Of a DNA stretch of 64,000 bases, positions 21,235-31,830 are shown one piece after another; the first letter of the stretch is position 1; each line of letters begins with the position of its first letter. Under the pieces are notes generated by a model. That model saw only the letters and a program-made list of their open reading frames with translations. It searched no databases and was not told the DNA's origin. The stretch comes from Achatina immaculata (lineage: Eukaryota > Mollusca > Gastropoda > Stylommatophora > Achatinidae). A program made the position numbers and the translations under genes. Where the stretch lies: positions 28,793,695-28,857,694 of the forward strand of contig CM019712.1 of assembly GCA_009760885.1 (NCBI GenBank), in the 5' to 3' direction.

Positions 21235-23208
21235 TTTCTTTTATCTTCTTCTTTTCTTCCTTCTTCTTTTTTTTCTTATTTTTTATTAAGCAATATCTCG
21301 AGCACAGAAAATATATGTTCTGAATATTAGAAGACGAGATAATATGAGCTCAGACTGCCAGTGGTTTGGAAAGAAAGCACCAAGAAAACAGGACGTTAGA
21401 AAAACACTTTGACGATAGCTTTAGGGCCATTACAGTGAGACTGTATACTGCCTGGGAGGGCAGAATCTTGGAGCCACTGACCAATTTCTGGTCTAGATGT
21501 TTGACTTTGAGCAAGTGGATGACTCCCAGGGTTACGCGATCGAGCGCTTTGTCATTCTGTTGATTCAAACAATGTTGGTAAGGATACACAATGATGATAG
21601 TTTACCTGGAAGTTTTGTTTATGGTCTGATAAGAACATGGGGCGATGCCATCCAGGCAGCAGTAATGCTCCATCACGAAGTGAAATTCATTTGCCACTCC
21701 CTCATTGGCCAAGAACATCGAGGCAAAGAGGCGTGGCCATTGTAGCCAAAGTTCGTCAACTCGAGAAATCAGGCAACTCAGGAAACAAACAATTTAGGGG
21801 ACACACAAAGCTAATGTTGGACAACCCTTAAATCATACTTTCCTGGGGTTCGACAACCATGAGTTCAGATAACCATGAGTTCAGATAACCATGAAAGTGT
21901 GACAGCTCCAGGAATCACAGTGGTAACCTCTGCTGTATTAGGAATTTGTAAAAGCATCCAAATGGTATATGGCTTCTTTCATGACTTCGTCTGGGTCCAC
22001 AAGAGAAATCTTACCTTCTCCTGTCTTCCTCCGTCACCTCGGTCTGAGGTCTCACATCAGGGTTCTTAAATAGGGTTTTTAAGGTGTCTTAAGTTTAGAC
22101 ACATTGTGGATCTCTCTCACTCTCTCTCTCCTCACTCACTCACTCCCACTCTCTCACTCTCACTCTCTCTCACTCTCACTCTCTCACACTCTCACTCTCT
22201 CACTCTCACTCTCTCTCACTCACACTCTTTCATTCTCTTCACTCACTAACACTCTCTCTCACTCTCTCTCTCACTCTCTCTCCCACTCAGTCACTCTCAC
22301 TCTCACTCACACTCATTCTCTCTCTCACTCTCTCTCTCACTTTCTACTCTCACTCTTTCTCACTTTCATCCTCTCTCATTCACTCTCACTCTCTCTCTCA
22401 CTCACTCTCTCTCACTCTCACTTTCTCTCTCTCTCACTCACTCTCTTTCATTCTCTTCACTCACTAACACTCTCTTTCACTCTCTCTCTCTCACTCACTC
22501 TCTTTCATTCTCTTCACTCATTCTCTCACTCTCTCTCTCTCACTCTCTCTCCCACTCAGTCACTCTCACTCTCACTCACACCCATTCTCTCTCACTCACT
22601 CTCTCTCATTCTCTACTCTCACTCACTCTCTCACTTTCATTCTCTCTCATTCACTCTCTCTCTCTCTCACTTACTCTCACTCTCTCTCACTCTCTTTCTC
22701 ATCCTCACTCTCACTCTCTCTCTCGCTCTCACTATCTCTCACTCTCACTCTCTTTCTCACTCTCTCACTCTCTCTCACTCACTCTCTCTCTTTTACTCTC
22801 TCTCACTCTCTCTTTCATTCTCACTCACTCACTCACTCACTCTTATTCTCACTCTCTCTTTCATTCTCACTCACTCACTCACTCGCACTCTCTCTCTCTC
22901 TCTTTCATTCTCTCTCGCTCACTCTCACCGTCTCGCATTAATCCAGCACAGCCATCTGCACGACCATACAACTGGAAAACATCTGGATATAGGGCTTGAG
23001 GATGACCACGGAAAAAATGGATAGATGGAGTGAAAGACACACAGAGGAATCATGACATGACAGCTACCCATGCATCTCACCTTGCCCTAAACCAGTGTCT
23101 GAAACTCTGCGATTCTCATAGCATAAGCACACAGATAAGAAGAAGTAAGATTTTTGTTTACACAAAACATCTTGTCAGCTTAAAATTCCCTGCAGTAAGG
23201 TATAAGAT
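21235..23208. repeat. Tandem duplication unit 2 (~1.97 kb)
   Basis: Second copy of the preceding unit. Identical short frames occur at a shift of 1971 (for example 19395-19592 and 21366-21563 give the same peptide), showing that the copies have barely diverged. The sequence after aagat at 23208 is new. Confidence 0.93.
22103..22935. repeat. CT-rich simple repeat (duplicate copy)
   Basis: Same tract as 20133-20960, with a few monomers gained or lost, as expected of slippage after the duplication. Confidence 0.93.
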
Positions 23209-23239
23209 AATTCTTTGCCATTTCCTTGCGGTTTGTACT

Positions 23240-23665
23240 GCCCGGGCCACGGAGACATTGTCCAGACCGTGTAGTTATTGTCTAGGCCATGGAGACATTG
23301 TCCATGCCATGGAAACATTGTCCAGACCATGGAGACATTGTCCAGACTATAGAGGCATTGTCCAGACTATAGAGACATTGTCAAGACTATAGAGACATTG
23401 TCAAGACCATGGACACATTGTCCAGACCATAGAGACATTGTCTAGACCATAGAGACATTGTCCACACCATGGACACATTGTCCAGACCATAGAGACATTG
23501 TCCAGACCATAGAGACATTGTCCACACCATGGACACATTGTCCAGACCATAGAGACATTGTCCAGACCATAAAGACATTGTCAAGACCATGGACACATTG
23601 TCCAGACCATGGACACATTGTCCAGACCATGGACACATTGCCCTTGCTAAGGAGACATTGTCCTT
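23240..23665. repeat. 20-bp minisatellite
   Basis: About 21 copies of agaccatagagacattgtcc, with ggacacattg and ccacaccatgg variants in recurring order. Open frames on both strands follow the repeat. Confidence 0.95.
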
Positions 23666-24040
23666 CGATGGCACCATCGTCATGCTTTCCTTGATGTCCA
23701 TAATATATGATATCCTAGTCCACTGATAAGTTTAAACCTATTTTCTGAAAGTCCATGAATCAGTTCAATACTTTAGCTTACTGCGACAATCGGGGAGGGG
23801 GAGCTGTTCATATGATACCTCTCACCTTATTTTTAAACAAGGTTTGAAGTTTTGATTCTTCCATAAACAATAATGACACTATGACAGGCAAAGCTAGCTC
23901 ACTACAATAAATGAATGTGTATGCTCTGACAAAAATAATGCTTAGTTTGCCATTAAAAAGCTACGAAAAACCTTTGAAGTGTTTAGTTTAGTTTGCTATT
24001 TAAAAAAAGTATTTATCTGTAACAATTAAAACGTTTAGTT
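23666..24040. other. No gene recognised
   Basis: AT-rich. gtttagtttgctat-like segments recur about three times at 23940-24045, too degenerate to define a unit. Confidence 0.4.
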
Positions 24041-24052
24041 TGCTACAGTAAG

Positions 24053-24298
24053 TTAATCCTATCATGCCTTAGAGGCACATAGGGATGGTGTTAGTGCCCA
24101 TATTTTCCTTGACCTGTTAACACATTAGAGTGTGATAAGGTCAGTATCACGGCTGGCCGCCTTTCCTTCCCCAACTCCAGAAGAAGTCAGGTACCCATTT
24201 CTACAGCTGGGTGACTGGGGCGCCTCTGATCGAATTCGAACCCCTACCTTCGCCATGAGAGACTACGGCGCTAACCACCTGGCCGCTCTGACGTCCCT
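24053..24298 (-). mobile_element. SINE-2, tRNA-headed, antisense
   Basis: On the minus strand the head gcggccaggtggttagcgcc and box B ggttcgaattc are followed by a gggtacc..cttcttctgg core and gcggccagccgtgatactga. Possible target duplications are tgctacagtaag (24041-24052) and tgctagagtaag (24299-24310), differing at one base. Related copies are at 46150-46362 and 48334-48600. Confidence 0.82.
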
Positions 24299-24310
24299 TG
24301 CTAGAGTAAG

Positions 24311-24880
24311 GTGTACTTAATTAGTTTTTCCATAATTTTTTTTAAAAATCACTTTCCTAGCATTGTTAGTGCTATTGTTCTATGAAAAGATTAAAAACGT
24401 TTCCCACAGTAACAATAATTTAAAATCTACGAAACAACTAAAAATAATCTATTGTTCACACACAAAACAACAGCTTACTCACACCACGAAACACATCATC
24501 AACACACAGTTCCATCTTACATAACAGTGAAGAAATTTCGCTCAGTGGAGAGCCCACAATCCCAAACCTTCACTTACACAAGAGTTACACAATAAATGCA
24601 TGTTGAACTTACATCTGCTGATTCTGAACCAAATTACACATGTAATTTGACCACACGATCATTTCTGAACGAAGTTACACATGTAACATGACCACATGAC
24701 TCAATACTGTTAACATTCGTACTGATATGGAAGAACGGAATTGTGAGATACATCTAACACATCCACAGAACCTTCACAGCGGCAACACATGTAGCCCAAC
24801 AGCACAGATTCCAGGCGGCTTTTAATTTCCCTTGCGGAAAATGGCTGCTGCTTCATGCCCGATAAAGACGTAGCCAAACT
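24311..24880. other. No gene recognised
   Basis: AT-rich sequence. A short repeated phrase, acacatgtaa(tt/ca)tgacc, occurs twice near 24635-24690. It lies on the 3' side of the Wnt exon, beyond the 46-bp array. Confidence 0.4.
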
Positions 24881-24884
24881 AACG

Positions 24885-25440
24885 CCAGTGCCATAAAGTT
24901 GAATGGGTAACGGACCCGTCTTGATGGGTGACCGTACTCCAACGTTCTGTGAATAGGGAACCCGTCTTCATGGGTCACCGTATTCCACGGTTGAATGGAT
25001 AGTGGACCCCTCTTCATGGGTCACAGTATTCCACGGTTGAATGGATAGTGGACTCATCTTCATGAGTTACAGTATTCCACAGATGAATGGATGGTGGATC
25101 TGTCTTCATGAGTTTACCGTACTCCACAGTTGAACGGATAGAGGACCTGTCTTCATGGATTATCGTACTCCAAAGTTGAATGGATAGAGGACCTGTCTTC
25201 ATGGATTACCAGAAATCCAAAGTTGAATGGATAGTGGGCCAGTTTTTCCTGCGTTACTGTAGTCAAAAGTGCATAGGCTCGCCTTCATGGGTCGCCGTAA
25301 TCCAAAGCTGAATAGACACTGGACCCGTCTTCGTGGCTTATACTGCGCTCCACAGATGATTGGATAATGGATCTGTCTTCACAGGGCGTCGTACTCCAAA
25401 GTTAAATGGGACAGTCGACCCATTTCGATGACTTAGGGGA
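24885..25440. repeat. 46-bp minisatellite downstream of the Wnt exon
   Basis: About eleven copies of a 46-bp unit (ccacggttgaatggatagtg, gacccgtcttcatgggtcac, cgtatt). Starts at 24985, 25031 and 25077 give the period. The array begins about 160 bp beyond the Wnt stop codon on the transcribed strand, so it may lie in the 3' untranslated region. No clear AATAAA was seen between it and the stop. Confidence 0.88.
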
Positions 25441-25603
25441 CGTCCATTATCTGTATTTAATTCTTGGTTTCAGTTCGGCGATTCACACAGGACACAAATA
25501 AAATTCATCGGAAATAGCTTCCTTCAGCTTCAGAAATGGCTGCAGCATGTCCAGAAACCCTGGCAGCAGCTGCTGCATGGGCTCCACTGCCCACAGTATC
25601 CCG

Positions 25604-26062
25604 TTACAAACAGATATGCTCATCAACCACACGCTCACAGGTTTTACACTTTACACTGCAGCACCAAATAAATTTACATTTACACCGCTCCACGACCTTG
25701 ACCTGTCTCGTCACATAGCCCCGCCCACAGCACATGAGGTCACAACCGTCAATCGCCTTGGAAGTTTTGTTACAGAATCTCCCGTGCGTCCCCAGAGAAC
25801 CAATTCTCCTGTCCTCCTCGCAGAAATCAGGCGAGGCTTCCAGGTAGATGAGGTCCTGGTCTGTGTGAGGTTTGAACTGCGGGTTCAGCGGAACTAAATC
25901 GCTTGTGTCCAGAGCTTTGACTTCTGTAGCCCCGTCGAATTTATCTTTCAAAATACTTCCAACCGTGGAAAATATGGGCATAGCCTTCCAGCACGTCTTT
26001 AGCTCGCATGACCCTGACACGCCGTGACACTTGCATTCTATCCTCATATTGTCTTCGATGGC
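25604..26062 (-). CDS. Wnt4: Wnt4-like protein, last coding exon
   Basis: Secreted, lipid-modified signalling ligand that binds Frizzled receptors. This exon gives the C-terminal 152 residues and the TAA stop (25606-25604). It begins in phase 0 at GCC (26062) right after a pyrimidine-rich acceptor ending [24 protein letters not shown] is the conserved block carrying the serine that Porcupine acylates. Sixteen cysteines follow the usual Wnt pattern, ending [15 protein letters not shown]. The stretch [20 protein letters not shown], then [17 protein letters not shown], and KFDGATEV match the Wnt4 subfamily better than others I know; this rests on memory, not an alignment. Upstream exons (signal peptide, N-terminal domain) were not found on the minus strand up to 64000. 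The start of an open frame at 26134 lies in the intron. The residues look intact, so the gene is probably functional. Confidence 0.9.
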   Translation of the reverse strand, partial: AIEDNMRIECKCHGVSGSCELKTCWKAMPIFSTVGSILKDKFDGATEVKALDTSDLVPLNPQFKPHTDQDLIYLEASPDFCEEDRRIGSLGTHGRFCNKTSKAIDGCDLMCCGRGYVTRQVKVVERCKCKFIWCCSVKCKTCERVVDEHICL

Positions 26063-26425
26063 CTGAAAAACAGAAGCAAAAAACAAAGACAAATCAACCA
26101 CAGAATTTGTAATATTCATAGATTTACATTTCAATTATTTTAAAGCGTTTCATACAGGAATATGAAAGCGTAAAATGTAAGACTGTTACTTGTACTTTGA
26201 TCCTTATTTAAGTCTACTTCATGTTCTTTTGCCTGTCTTCTTTGCTCTTCTCCGTTATCGTACATGGAGATTTCTCTGGTGCTCGTGACTTAAATCGCTG
26301 GTCTCATGTAATGAGATGGTGCCCAATGAAGTACAGCTGTACCTGGAACACTCTCAATTACTGAGCCTCTCCCAATGATCCACAACCCAGGCTCTCTCCA
26401 CTCTCCCACCCCCACCAATTGTTGT
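26063..26425. other. Intron sequence upstream of the last Wnt exon
   Basis: Begins with the splice acceptor on the minus strand. No other exon, RNA gene or repeat was recognised before the LINE-C copy. Confidence 0.5.
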
Positions 26426-26432
26426 CTATATC

Positions 26433-27045
26433 TCTCCGAACCTTAAGTGCCCAGGGCACTTGGGGCTTCCGCGAGGGTGTTCCACAAATGCCTATCCTTT
26501 GCCTTTTTTTCTGCTCAGGTGAGCCCTCTATTGCTCATCATCCTCTCTGTTGTTCATCTCCATGTTTCTTTTGGTCTACCCTCACTTCTGTTCCCCTCTG
26601 GTGTCCATCTTAGCGCTATTTTTGGTAGTGAGTCGTCAGTCATTCGAAGCACCCATCGCCAGCGTCTTTCCTCAATAATTGCTGCCAGTGGCTTCATCTG
26701 CATTTCTGCCAACAAGATGTTATTTCTTATGGTGTTTGGCCAAAATATTTCTCTCTCTCTCTCTCTGAACCTTAAGTGCCCAGGGCACATGGGGCTTCCG
26801 CAAGGGTTTTCCACAAATGCCTGTCCTTCGCCTTTTTTTCTGCTCTTGCCCAGGTGAGCCCTCTATTGCTCAACATCCTTTCTGTTGTTCTTCGCCATGT
26901 CTCTTTTGGTCTACCCTTACTTCTGTTCCCCTGTGGTGTCCATCTTAGCGCTATTTTTAAAATTAAAATATTTTTCTAATTCTTCGTAAAAATTTGGTCT
27001 GGAAAGAATTCAACTTGTTTTCTATGGTTTTGGTGTCTATATAAG
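26433..27045 (-). mobile_element. LINE-C antisense, outer copy
   Basis: On the minus strand it encodes the LINE-C C-terminus: NTIRNNILLAEMQMKPLAAI, EERRWRWVLRMTDDSLPKIA, LRWTPEGNRSEGRPKETWR. At 26749 it is interrupted by a second LINE-C and resumes at 26973 with tttctaattcttcgtaaaaa. The uninterrupted order is seen at 39190-39240. Confidence 0.88.
26750..26964 (-). mobile_element. LINE-C antisense, inserted in another LINE-C
   Basis: Short 5'-truncated copy starting (in reverse) with the (CT)n complement of a GA tail and the end sequence gaaccttaagtgcccagggc. The direct repeats aaaatatt at 26742-26749 and 26965-26972 are its target duplication. Removing the insert restores the outer LINE-C sequence. 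Confidence 0.88.
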
Positions 27046-27246
27046 CTCCCCTAAGTGATTCTGTCGGCTGGAAAATAAGTTATGGTCTCATTCATTTCTT
27101 AGATCCAACACCAGCAAATAACTACTCAAAAAGTATAATTTGATCAAGGTAAAATAAACGATTAGTTTATTGACAACACCAGACGCCACACACGGTTACA
27201 CCAGATAACATACAAACACACACGTCTTTCCACAGGAGTCAACATC

Positions 27247-27490
27247 ATTCATTCATTCATTCATTCATTTGCATGTCCCTTGCGGAACTTTGCCTCCCAA
27301 ACAACACTCCTGTAGGCCTCTCGGTTGTGAGCAAGATGGCCTGCTGCCGCTGCATTCATGTGCAGATCATCAACGATGTCTTGCAGTCATCTTATCCTTG
27401 GTCTTCCTCTCTTTCTTTTTCCCATTATGTACCCTTCCAAGACTGTCTTCTCTAGATTATCATGACGTTTAATGTGTCAAGAATATTTAA
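27247..27490 (-). mobile_element. LINE-A 3' end, antisense
   Basis: Starts with (CATT)n, the complement of the AATG tail, followed by tttgcatgtcccttgcggaa. It reads GHAN..RRWLQDIVDDLHMNAAAAG-like on the minus strand, to about 27490. Confidence 0.85.
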
Positions 27491-27751
27491 GTTTTTCTCG
27501 AACATATAAAGCATTTAAACAGTACTTTGCCTGCGTCATCATCATTACATAAAGTACAAATATGAAATGATCAGTGACACATTAATAACCAACTATGACT
27601 GTGATACTGAAAGATGATACATCACGGATGAAAAACACGTGCCCACACACACACAAACACACTGGACAACATTTCAGTGTCTATGATCAGAAGGCGAAAT
27701 ATGTGAACATATGACTGCATAGTAATGACGAGTATAACAATGGATGAAAAT

Positions 27752-27822
27752 TATGCCGAGAGGCCTACGGAAGAGCTGTTGGGGAGGCAAAGTTCCGCAA
27801 GGGACATGCAAATGACTGACTG
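27752..27822 (+). mobile_element. LINE-A 3' end, sense, very short
   Basis: gccgagaggcctacggaaga through ttccgcaagggacatgcaaa is the last 70 bp of LINE-A, followed by tgactgactga. Confidence 0.8.
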
Positions 27823-27824
27823 AT

Positions 27825-28230
27825 CTTGATGAATAACTCATTAAACGCTTAAATTGAACACTCTTAACAAATCACACTCACACAACTCTACATCTGACAT
27901 CCGAAAACCTACAGAAGCCTGAAACCACACGAACTGAGCGCTATATTCATTTACACCTAACCTTCCATTTCTCAACAGTCATATTCCTCCTATTAAGTTT
28001 TCATCTACTCTTTCCTCAACTAGGACACATTCACCGCTCTACATTACAAACCCTCTACCCCCAACTACATTATATTCTACATACAGCACTTTCATTTCTG
28101 CTTAACAGCCTTTGTATCCCTCTCTCCTGTCCCATTTCTCCACTTTCTTATCTGCCAATAATCAGACTGGTATCACACCTCATAAGTCTTCGCTTAAACA
28201 TTCACAATACTTCACAATACGCACTCTCAG
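27825..28230. other. No gene recognised
   Basis: AT-rich, C-rich in places (ctctaccccc). The open frame at 28112-28372 has no motif and overlaps a degenerate repeat. Confidence 0.4.
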
Positions 28231-28400
28231 ATACAGCTTCTTACAGGTCACAGTTAAGTGCTCCGTGTTTTTTTTTTATCCATTCTTATTCGTTATGTGT
28301 TATTTATGTCAGTTTAGATTTTCTTCTCTTTTGCTACTTCATCCTGCATGTTTATGTACGAATAAGGCGTAACATTACAACTGTGTGCTCATTAATGAAT
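28230..28400 (+). mobile_element. Degenerate copy of the Penelope-like terminal repeat
   Basis: Parallels 9770-10030: cagcttcttacaggtcacag, then a T-rich block, tacttcatcctgcatgttta and aaggcgtaacattacaactg in place of aaggctcacgccgaaacgtc. The hairpin and GAAAC core are lost. Confidence 0.45.
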
Positions 28401-28504
28401 CGAAAAATTTGTTCTTACGTTAAAAAAGAAACATTGTAGTATTCTGTTGCCACAACTTCCTGCTGTGGCTGTGTGTAGAAACAGTACATATAAAATGTAG
28501 TTGT

Positions 28505-28665
28505 AGCTTTTATTAATCTACAATTCCTGAGTGAAAGAGTTAATCAAATCTACAATTCTGGAGTGAAAGAATTAATCACATCTACAATTCCAGAGTGAAA
28601 AAGTTAATCAAACCTACAATTCCAGAGTGAAAGAGTTAATCAAACCTACAATTCCGGAATGAATT
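28505..28665. repeat. 32-bp minisatellite
   Basis: About five copies of tctacaattccagagtgaaa + gagttaatcaaa. Confidence 0.88.
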
Positions 28666-28797
28666 TCCCATACTCTGCCAGAAGAAAATTTATTGATAAA
28701 TTTCAATATAAATAAACTGGAAAGAAATTTACGCTATAATTTCAAAACATGTGTTGGATTAGAAATTTCTGCTTTTCGTTTTCTTTAGACTTCGTGT

Positions 28798-28985
28798 CAG
28801 TATTATTCTAAAAGAGGCAGACCGATTGAAACTCTGAAGAGGACATTGTTAAGAGAGGCCAAATTAACAGGCATAAAATCCCTTGATGAGGTTGAAAGAA
28901 TCTCCGAAGACAGGAAAAATTGGCGAACTACCTTGCGAGCCCTATGTGACGTTTAACGGCACGGGAAGGATATAAGAAGATATAA
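28798..28985 (+). mobile_element. LINE-B 3' end, sense
   Basis: Encodes KRGRPIETLKRTLLREAKLT and ends ALCDV plus stop, then acggcacgggaaggatataa and the tail gaagatataagaaata. About 190 bp. Confidence 0.85.
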
Positions 28986-29065
28986 GAAATATTACTCTGA
29001 GCAGTGATATACATAGTCGTGGAAGATCTACCAACCCTGCCTGTGTTACTTTAGAGCAAAAGAGT

Positions 29066-29338
29066 TAATGGTAAAAGGTAAAATTCCCGTTTCCATGCCA
29101 TTAAGGCATATTGGGAAATACGGTGTTAGGCCCGTATTTTCCATGGTCTTATGTGTGTTGTGGTCAGTATCACGCCTGACCGCTTTATCTCTCCAGATTT
29201 CTCTGATATCAATTTTTAGAGGCGGGGTCGACCCCGGGGCCTTTTTGGTGTGAACCAGAAAAAAAATCCCTCTGCTGGGATTGAACCCGGTACCACCGGA
29301 TTAGTCAACCGAGCGCCTAACCGCTCAGCCAACCAGAC
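29066..29338 (-). mobile_element. SINE-1 antisense
   Basis: On the minus strand the head ggctgagcggttaggcgctc and box B gggttcaatcc are followed by the ggggtcgaccccgcctctaa-type body and end ccaatatgccttaatggcat. Its tail side reads ggtaaaaggtaaaattcccg on the plus strand. Confidence 0.82.
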
Positions 29339-29520
29339 TTAAAGCGTTATAAAATAATACAGACTATAAATAAACCAATGTTTCTCATGCTACCTGACAC
29401 CTGTTACAACTGGAGATATCCATTGCTTTAAACAGCATAATTTCAGTTACATTACTGAACATTAAGGAATTAAGGAAATCATACAAAATACTACTTTCAT
29501 AAAGTAGTATTGCTACTATC

Positions 29521-29548
29521 AGGGGGGGGGGAGGGGGGTGTGTGTGTG
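29521..29548. repeat. G-rich / (TG)n tract
   Basis: ggggggggg, a, gggggg, then tgtgtgtgtg. The surrounding 29340-29620 has no recognisable gene. Confidence 0.8.
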
Positions 29549-29736
29549 AAGATCAAGCAACAGACAGTGTCACAGACCAGACAAAACAATACGGCCAGTC
29601 ATTTCATAAAGGATTTAGATATACAGGGTGTGGCATAAAGCGTAGCTGGATTTAACTGACGTAATGCGCAGAAACTGAATACGTGTGAAAAAAACATGAC
29701 GTCAGAGATGAAGCAGACAAACGGTCATTTTTAACA

Positions 29737-30698
29737 ATGGCTTCTTGGCAAACACAACATCGCGCATTCACCGTTGAAACTTATTTTAAAAGTGGAGAAT
29801 CGTCTTTTACTGTAAAACGAAAATATCGTCGCCATTTTGAGTTGCATCCCCGTGACAATGTTCCCGATCGGAGGACAAAGCAATTTTGAGGTGGGTAAAA
29901 AAATTTAAGGACACCTCTAATTGCCTTAATAACAAGTCTACTGGTCGTCCAAGAACTCAATAGACACCTGAACGAATTCAAGAAGTCCACAACGTATTGC
30001 TGATTAGCCCTCAGCGATCAGCTGTTAGGAACGCTTTGGCACCTGACATCCTCTTACTGTTAATAGTGATCTTTATGTGCAGATGCTAACTCAATATTTC
30101 ATTCCAGACTTGGCCAATAGAAATAAGAGACTAATATGGTTTCAACAAGATGGAGCAACTGCCCACACAGCCCGTCAGTACATGGCCATCCTGCGACAAG
30201 CATTTCCCAGTCTTCTTATTTCCAGATTTGGGGATATTCATTGGCCGGCAAGGTCACCGGGTTTATCAGCCGCAGACTTCTTTTTGTGGGGGTATCTCAA
30301 GAATCAAACATCATCAAAACCATAGAAAACAAGTTGAATTCTTTCCAGACTAAATGTTTACGAAGAATTAGAAAAATATTTTGGCCAAACACCATAAGAA
30401 ATAACATCTTGTTGGCAGAAATGCAGATGAAGCCACTGACAGCAATTATTGAGGAAAGACGCTGGCGATGGTTGGGACATGTGCTCCGAATGACTGACAA
30501 CTCACTACCAAAAATAGCACTAAGATGGACACCACAGGGGAACAGAAGTAAGGGTAGACCAAAAGAGACATGGAGAAGAACAACAGAAAGGATGTTGAGC
30601 AATAGAGGGCTCACCTGGGCAAGAGCAGAAAAAAAGGCGAAAGACAGGCATTTGTGGAAAACCCTTGCGGAAGCCCCATGTGCCCTGGGCACTTAAGG

Positions 30699-30737
<39 letters not shown>

Positions 30738-30900
30738 CAAGAACACGGTGTATGCTAGTCGACCACAGTCAGTTACAGACCTAAAAGATCGAATCCGACA
30801 CTGCATTGAAAATACCCCTTTGAACATGTTAAATGGTTTTATGCAGTAATTTTCCACACACCTGGCTGAATGTATCAAATGTAATGACGGTCATCTAACC
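29737..30900 (+). pseudogene. DD41D-type transposase, broken
   Basis: DDE-type transposase relic. From an ATG at 29737 it encodes an N-terminal helix-turn-helix (QHRAFTVETYFKSGESSFTV, KRKYRRHFE) to a stop at about 29889, then WVKKFKDTS and STGRPRTQ in another frame. After about 30010 sequence is missing, including the first catalytic Asp region. It resumes with NSDLYVQMLTQYFIPDLANR, LIWFQQDGATAHTARQYMA and WPARSPGLSAADFFLWGYLKN. The second Asp (QDGA) and the last (AADFF) are separated by 41 residues, hence DD41D. The LINE-C insert splits the frame at GYLKN; after it, LKNTVYASRPQSVTDLKDRI resumes exactly in place. Confidence 0.88.
30304..30733 (+). mobile_element. LINE-C 3' end, sense, nested in the DD41D element
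   Basis: 5'-truncated insertion encoding the LINE-C C-terminus: IENKLNSFQTKCLRRIRKIF, RRWRWLGHVLRMTDNSLPKI, PKETWRRTTERMLSNRGLTW and ending APCALGT plus stop. The 3' end is cttaaggtt + (CAGA/GA)n. Perfect 10-bp target duplications atctcaagaa lie at 30294-30303 and 30734-30743. Confidence 0.95.
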
Positions 30901-31049
30901 GGCATAATTTTCAAAACCTAAATATGATTGTCAGTAATAATAAAAATACCCACTGTTTCATTTCACTTTTTTTTTAATCAAAAACATGTATAGCGCTTAT
31001 TTATTTTCCATTTTTTAAATCCAACCATGCTTTATGCCGGACACCCTGT

Positions 31050-31409
31050 ATAAGAAAAAATAATAAATAATTTGGTAAAAAACACATCTGCACAGCTGCA
31101 GGCTCTATAAATGATTCAGCAACGCATATAAATGAATTAAGCAGTTTATAATATGTGCGTGCATAATTTTTTTGAGCAGAGGAAGACTACAAGACAAAGA
31201 GAAAAGTGATGAGACAGCCTCATATAACAGAATGAGAAATGATTCTTTGAGACATAACCACATTATGATGGTCCCCCAACCAACAGAATCACAGCTAGAT
31301 CTATCGTTACCACCACTAGCAATGTTTTCTAGCGCTTGTCTGTCTATGTCTGTATTTGAGTATGTTTGATTATTTATAGACTTATGTGTAAGTCTGTGTC
31401 TGTGATTGT
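31050..31409. other. No gene recognised
   Basis: AT-rich flank of the transposon; the short frame at 31172-31369 shows no domain. Confidence 0.4.
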
Positions 31410-31512
31410 GTCACTCATTTGCACGTACCTTGCGGAACTTTGCCTCCCTATCAGCTTTCCTGTAGGCCTCTCTGTTGTAAGCAAGATGTCTTACTGCTGA
31501 CGCGTCCATATA
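31410..31512 (-). mobile_element. LINE-A 3' end, antisense fragment
   Basis: tttgcacgtaccttgcggaa to tgctgacgcgtccat is the complement of the LINE-A end (DAS..HLAYNRE, AKFRKV). Confidence 0.75.
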
Positions 31513-31830
31513 TAAGTATGCGTCTATGTTTGAGTATATATATATATGTAAGTATGCGTCTATGTTTGAGTATATATATATATGTAAGTATGCGTCTATG
31601 TTTGAGCATATATATGTAAGTATATGTGTATGTTTGAGTACATATATATGTACGTATGTGTGTATGTTTGAGTATATATATACGTATGTGTGTATGTTTA
31701 AGTATATATATGTAAGTATGCGTCTATGTTTGAGTATATATATATAAGTATGTGTCTATGTTTGAGTACATATGTTTAAGTAGGTCTTTGTTTGAGTGTA
31801 TATATGTGTGTGTGTGTGTTTATGTGTCTA
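31513..31830. repeat. ~34-38 bp TA-rich minisatellite
   Basis: Units of gtaagtatgcgtctatgttt + gagtatatatata, grading into (TG)n at 31805-31820. It starts exactly where the LINE-A fragment ends. Confidence 0.88.

Larger units (their letters stand above)
29624..31048 (+). mobile_element. Tc1/mariner relic (DD41D type), with nested LINE-C
   Basis: The ends cagggtgtggcataaagcg (29624) and, inverted, cagggtgtccggcataaagc (ending 31048) are imperfect ~30-bp inverted repeats, flanked by TA at 29622-29623 and 31049-31050. Without the 430-bp LINE-C insert and its duplicated 10 bp, the element is about 985 bp, so it has also lost internal sequence. Confidence 0.9.

Noticed and set aside
23387..23701. 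Minus-strand frame DNVSMVWTMSLWSGQC
   Set aside because: 20-bp array; three units make 60 bases and keep the frame open.
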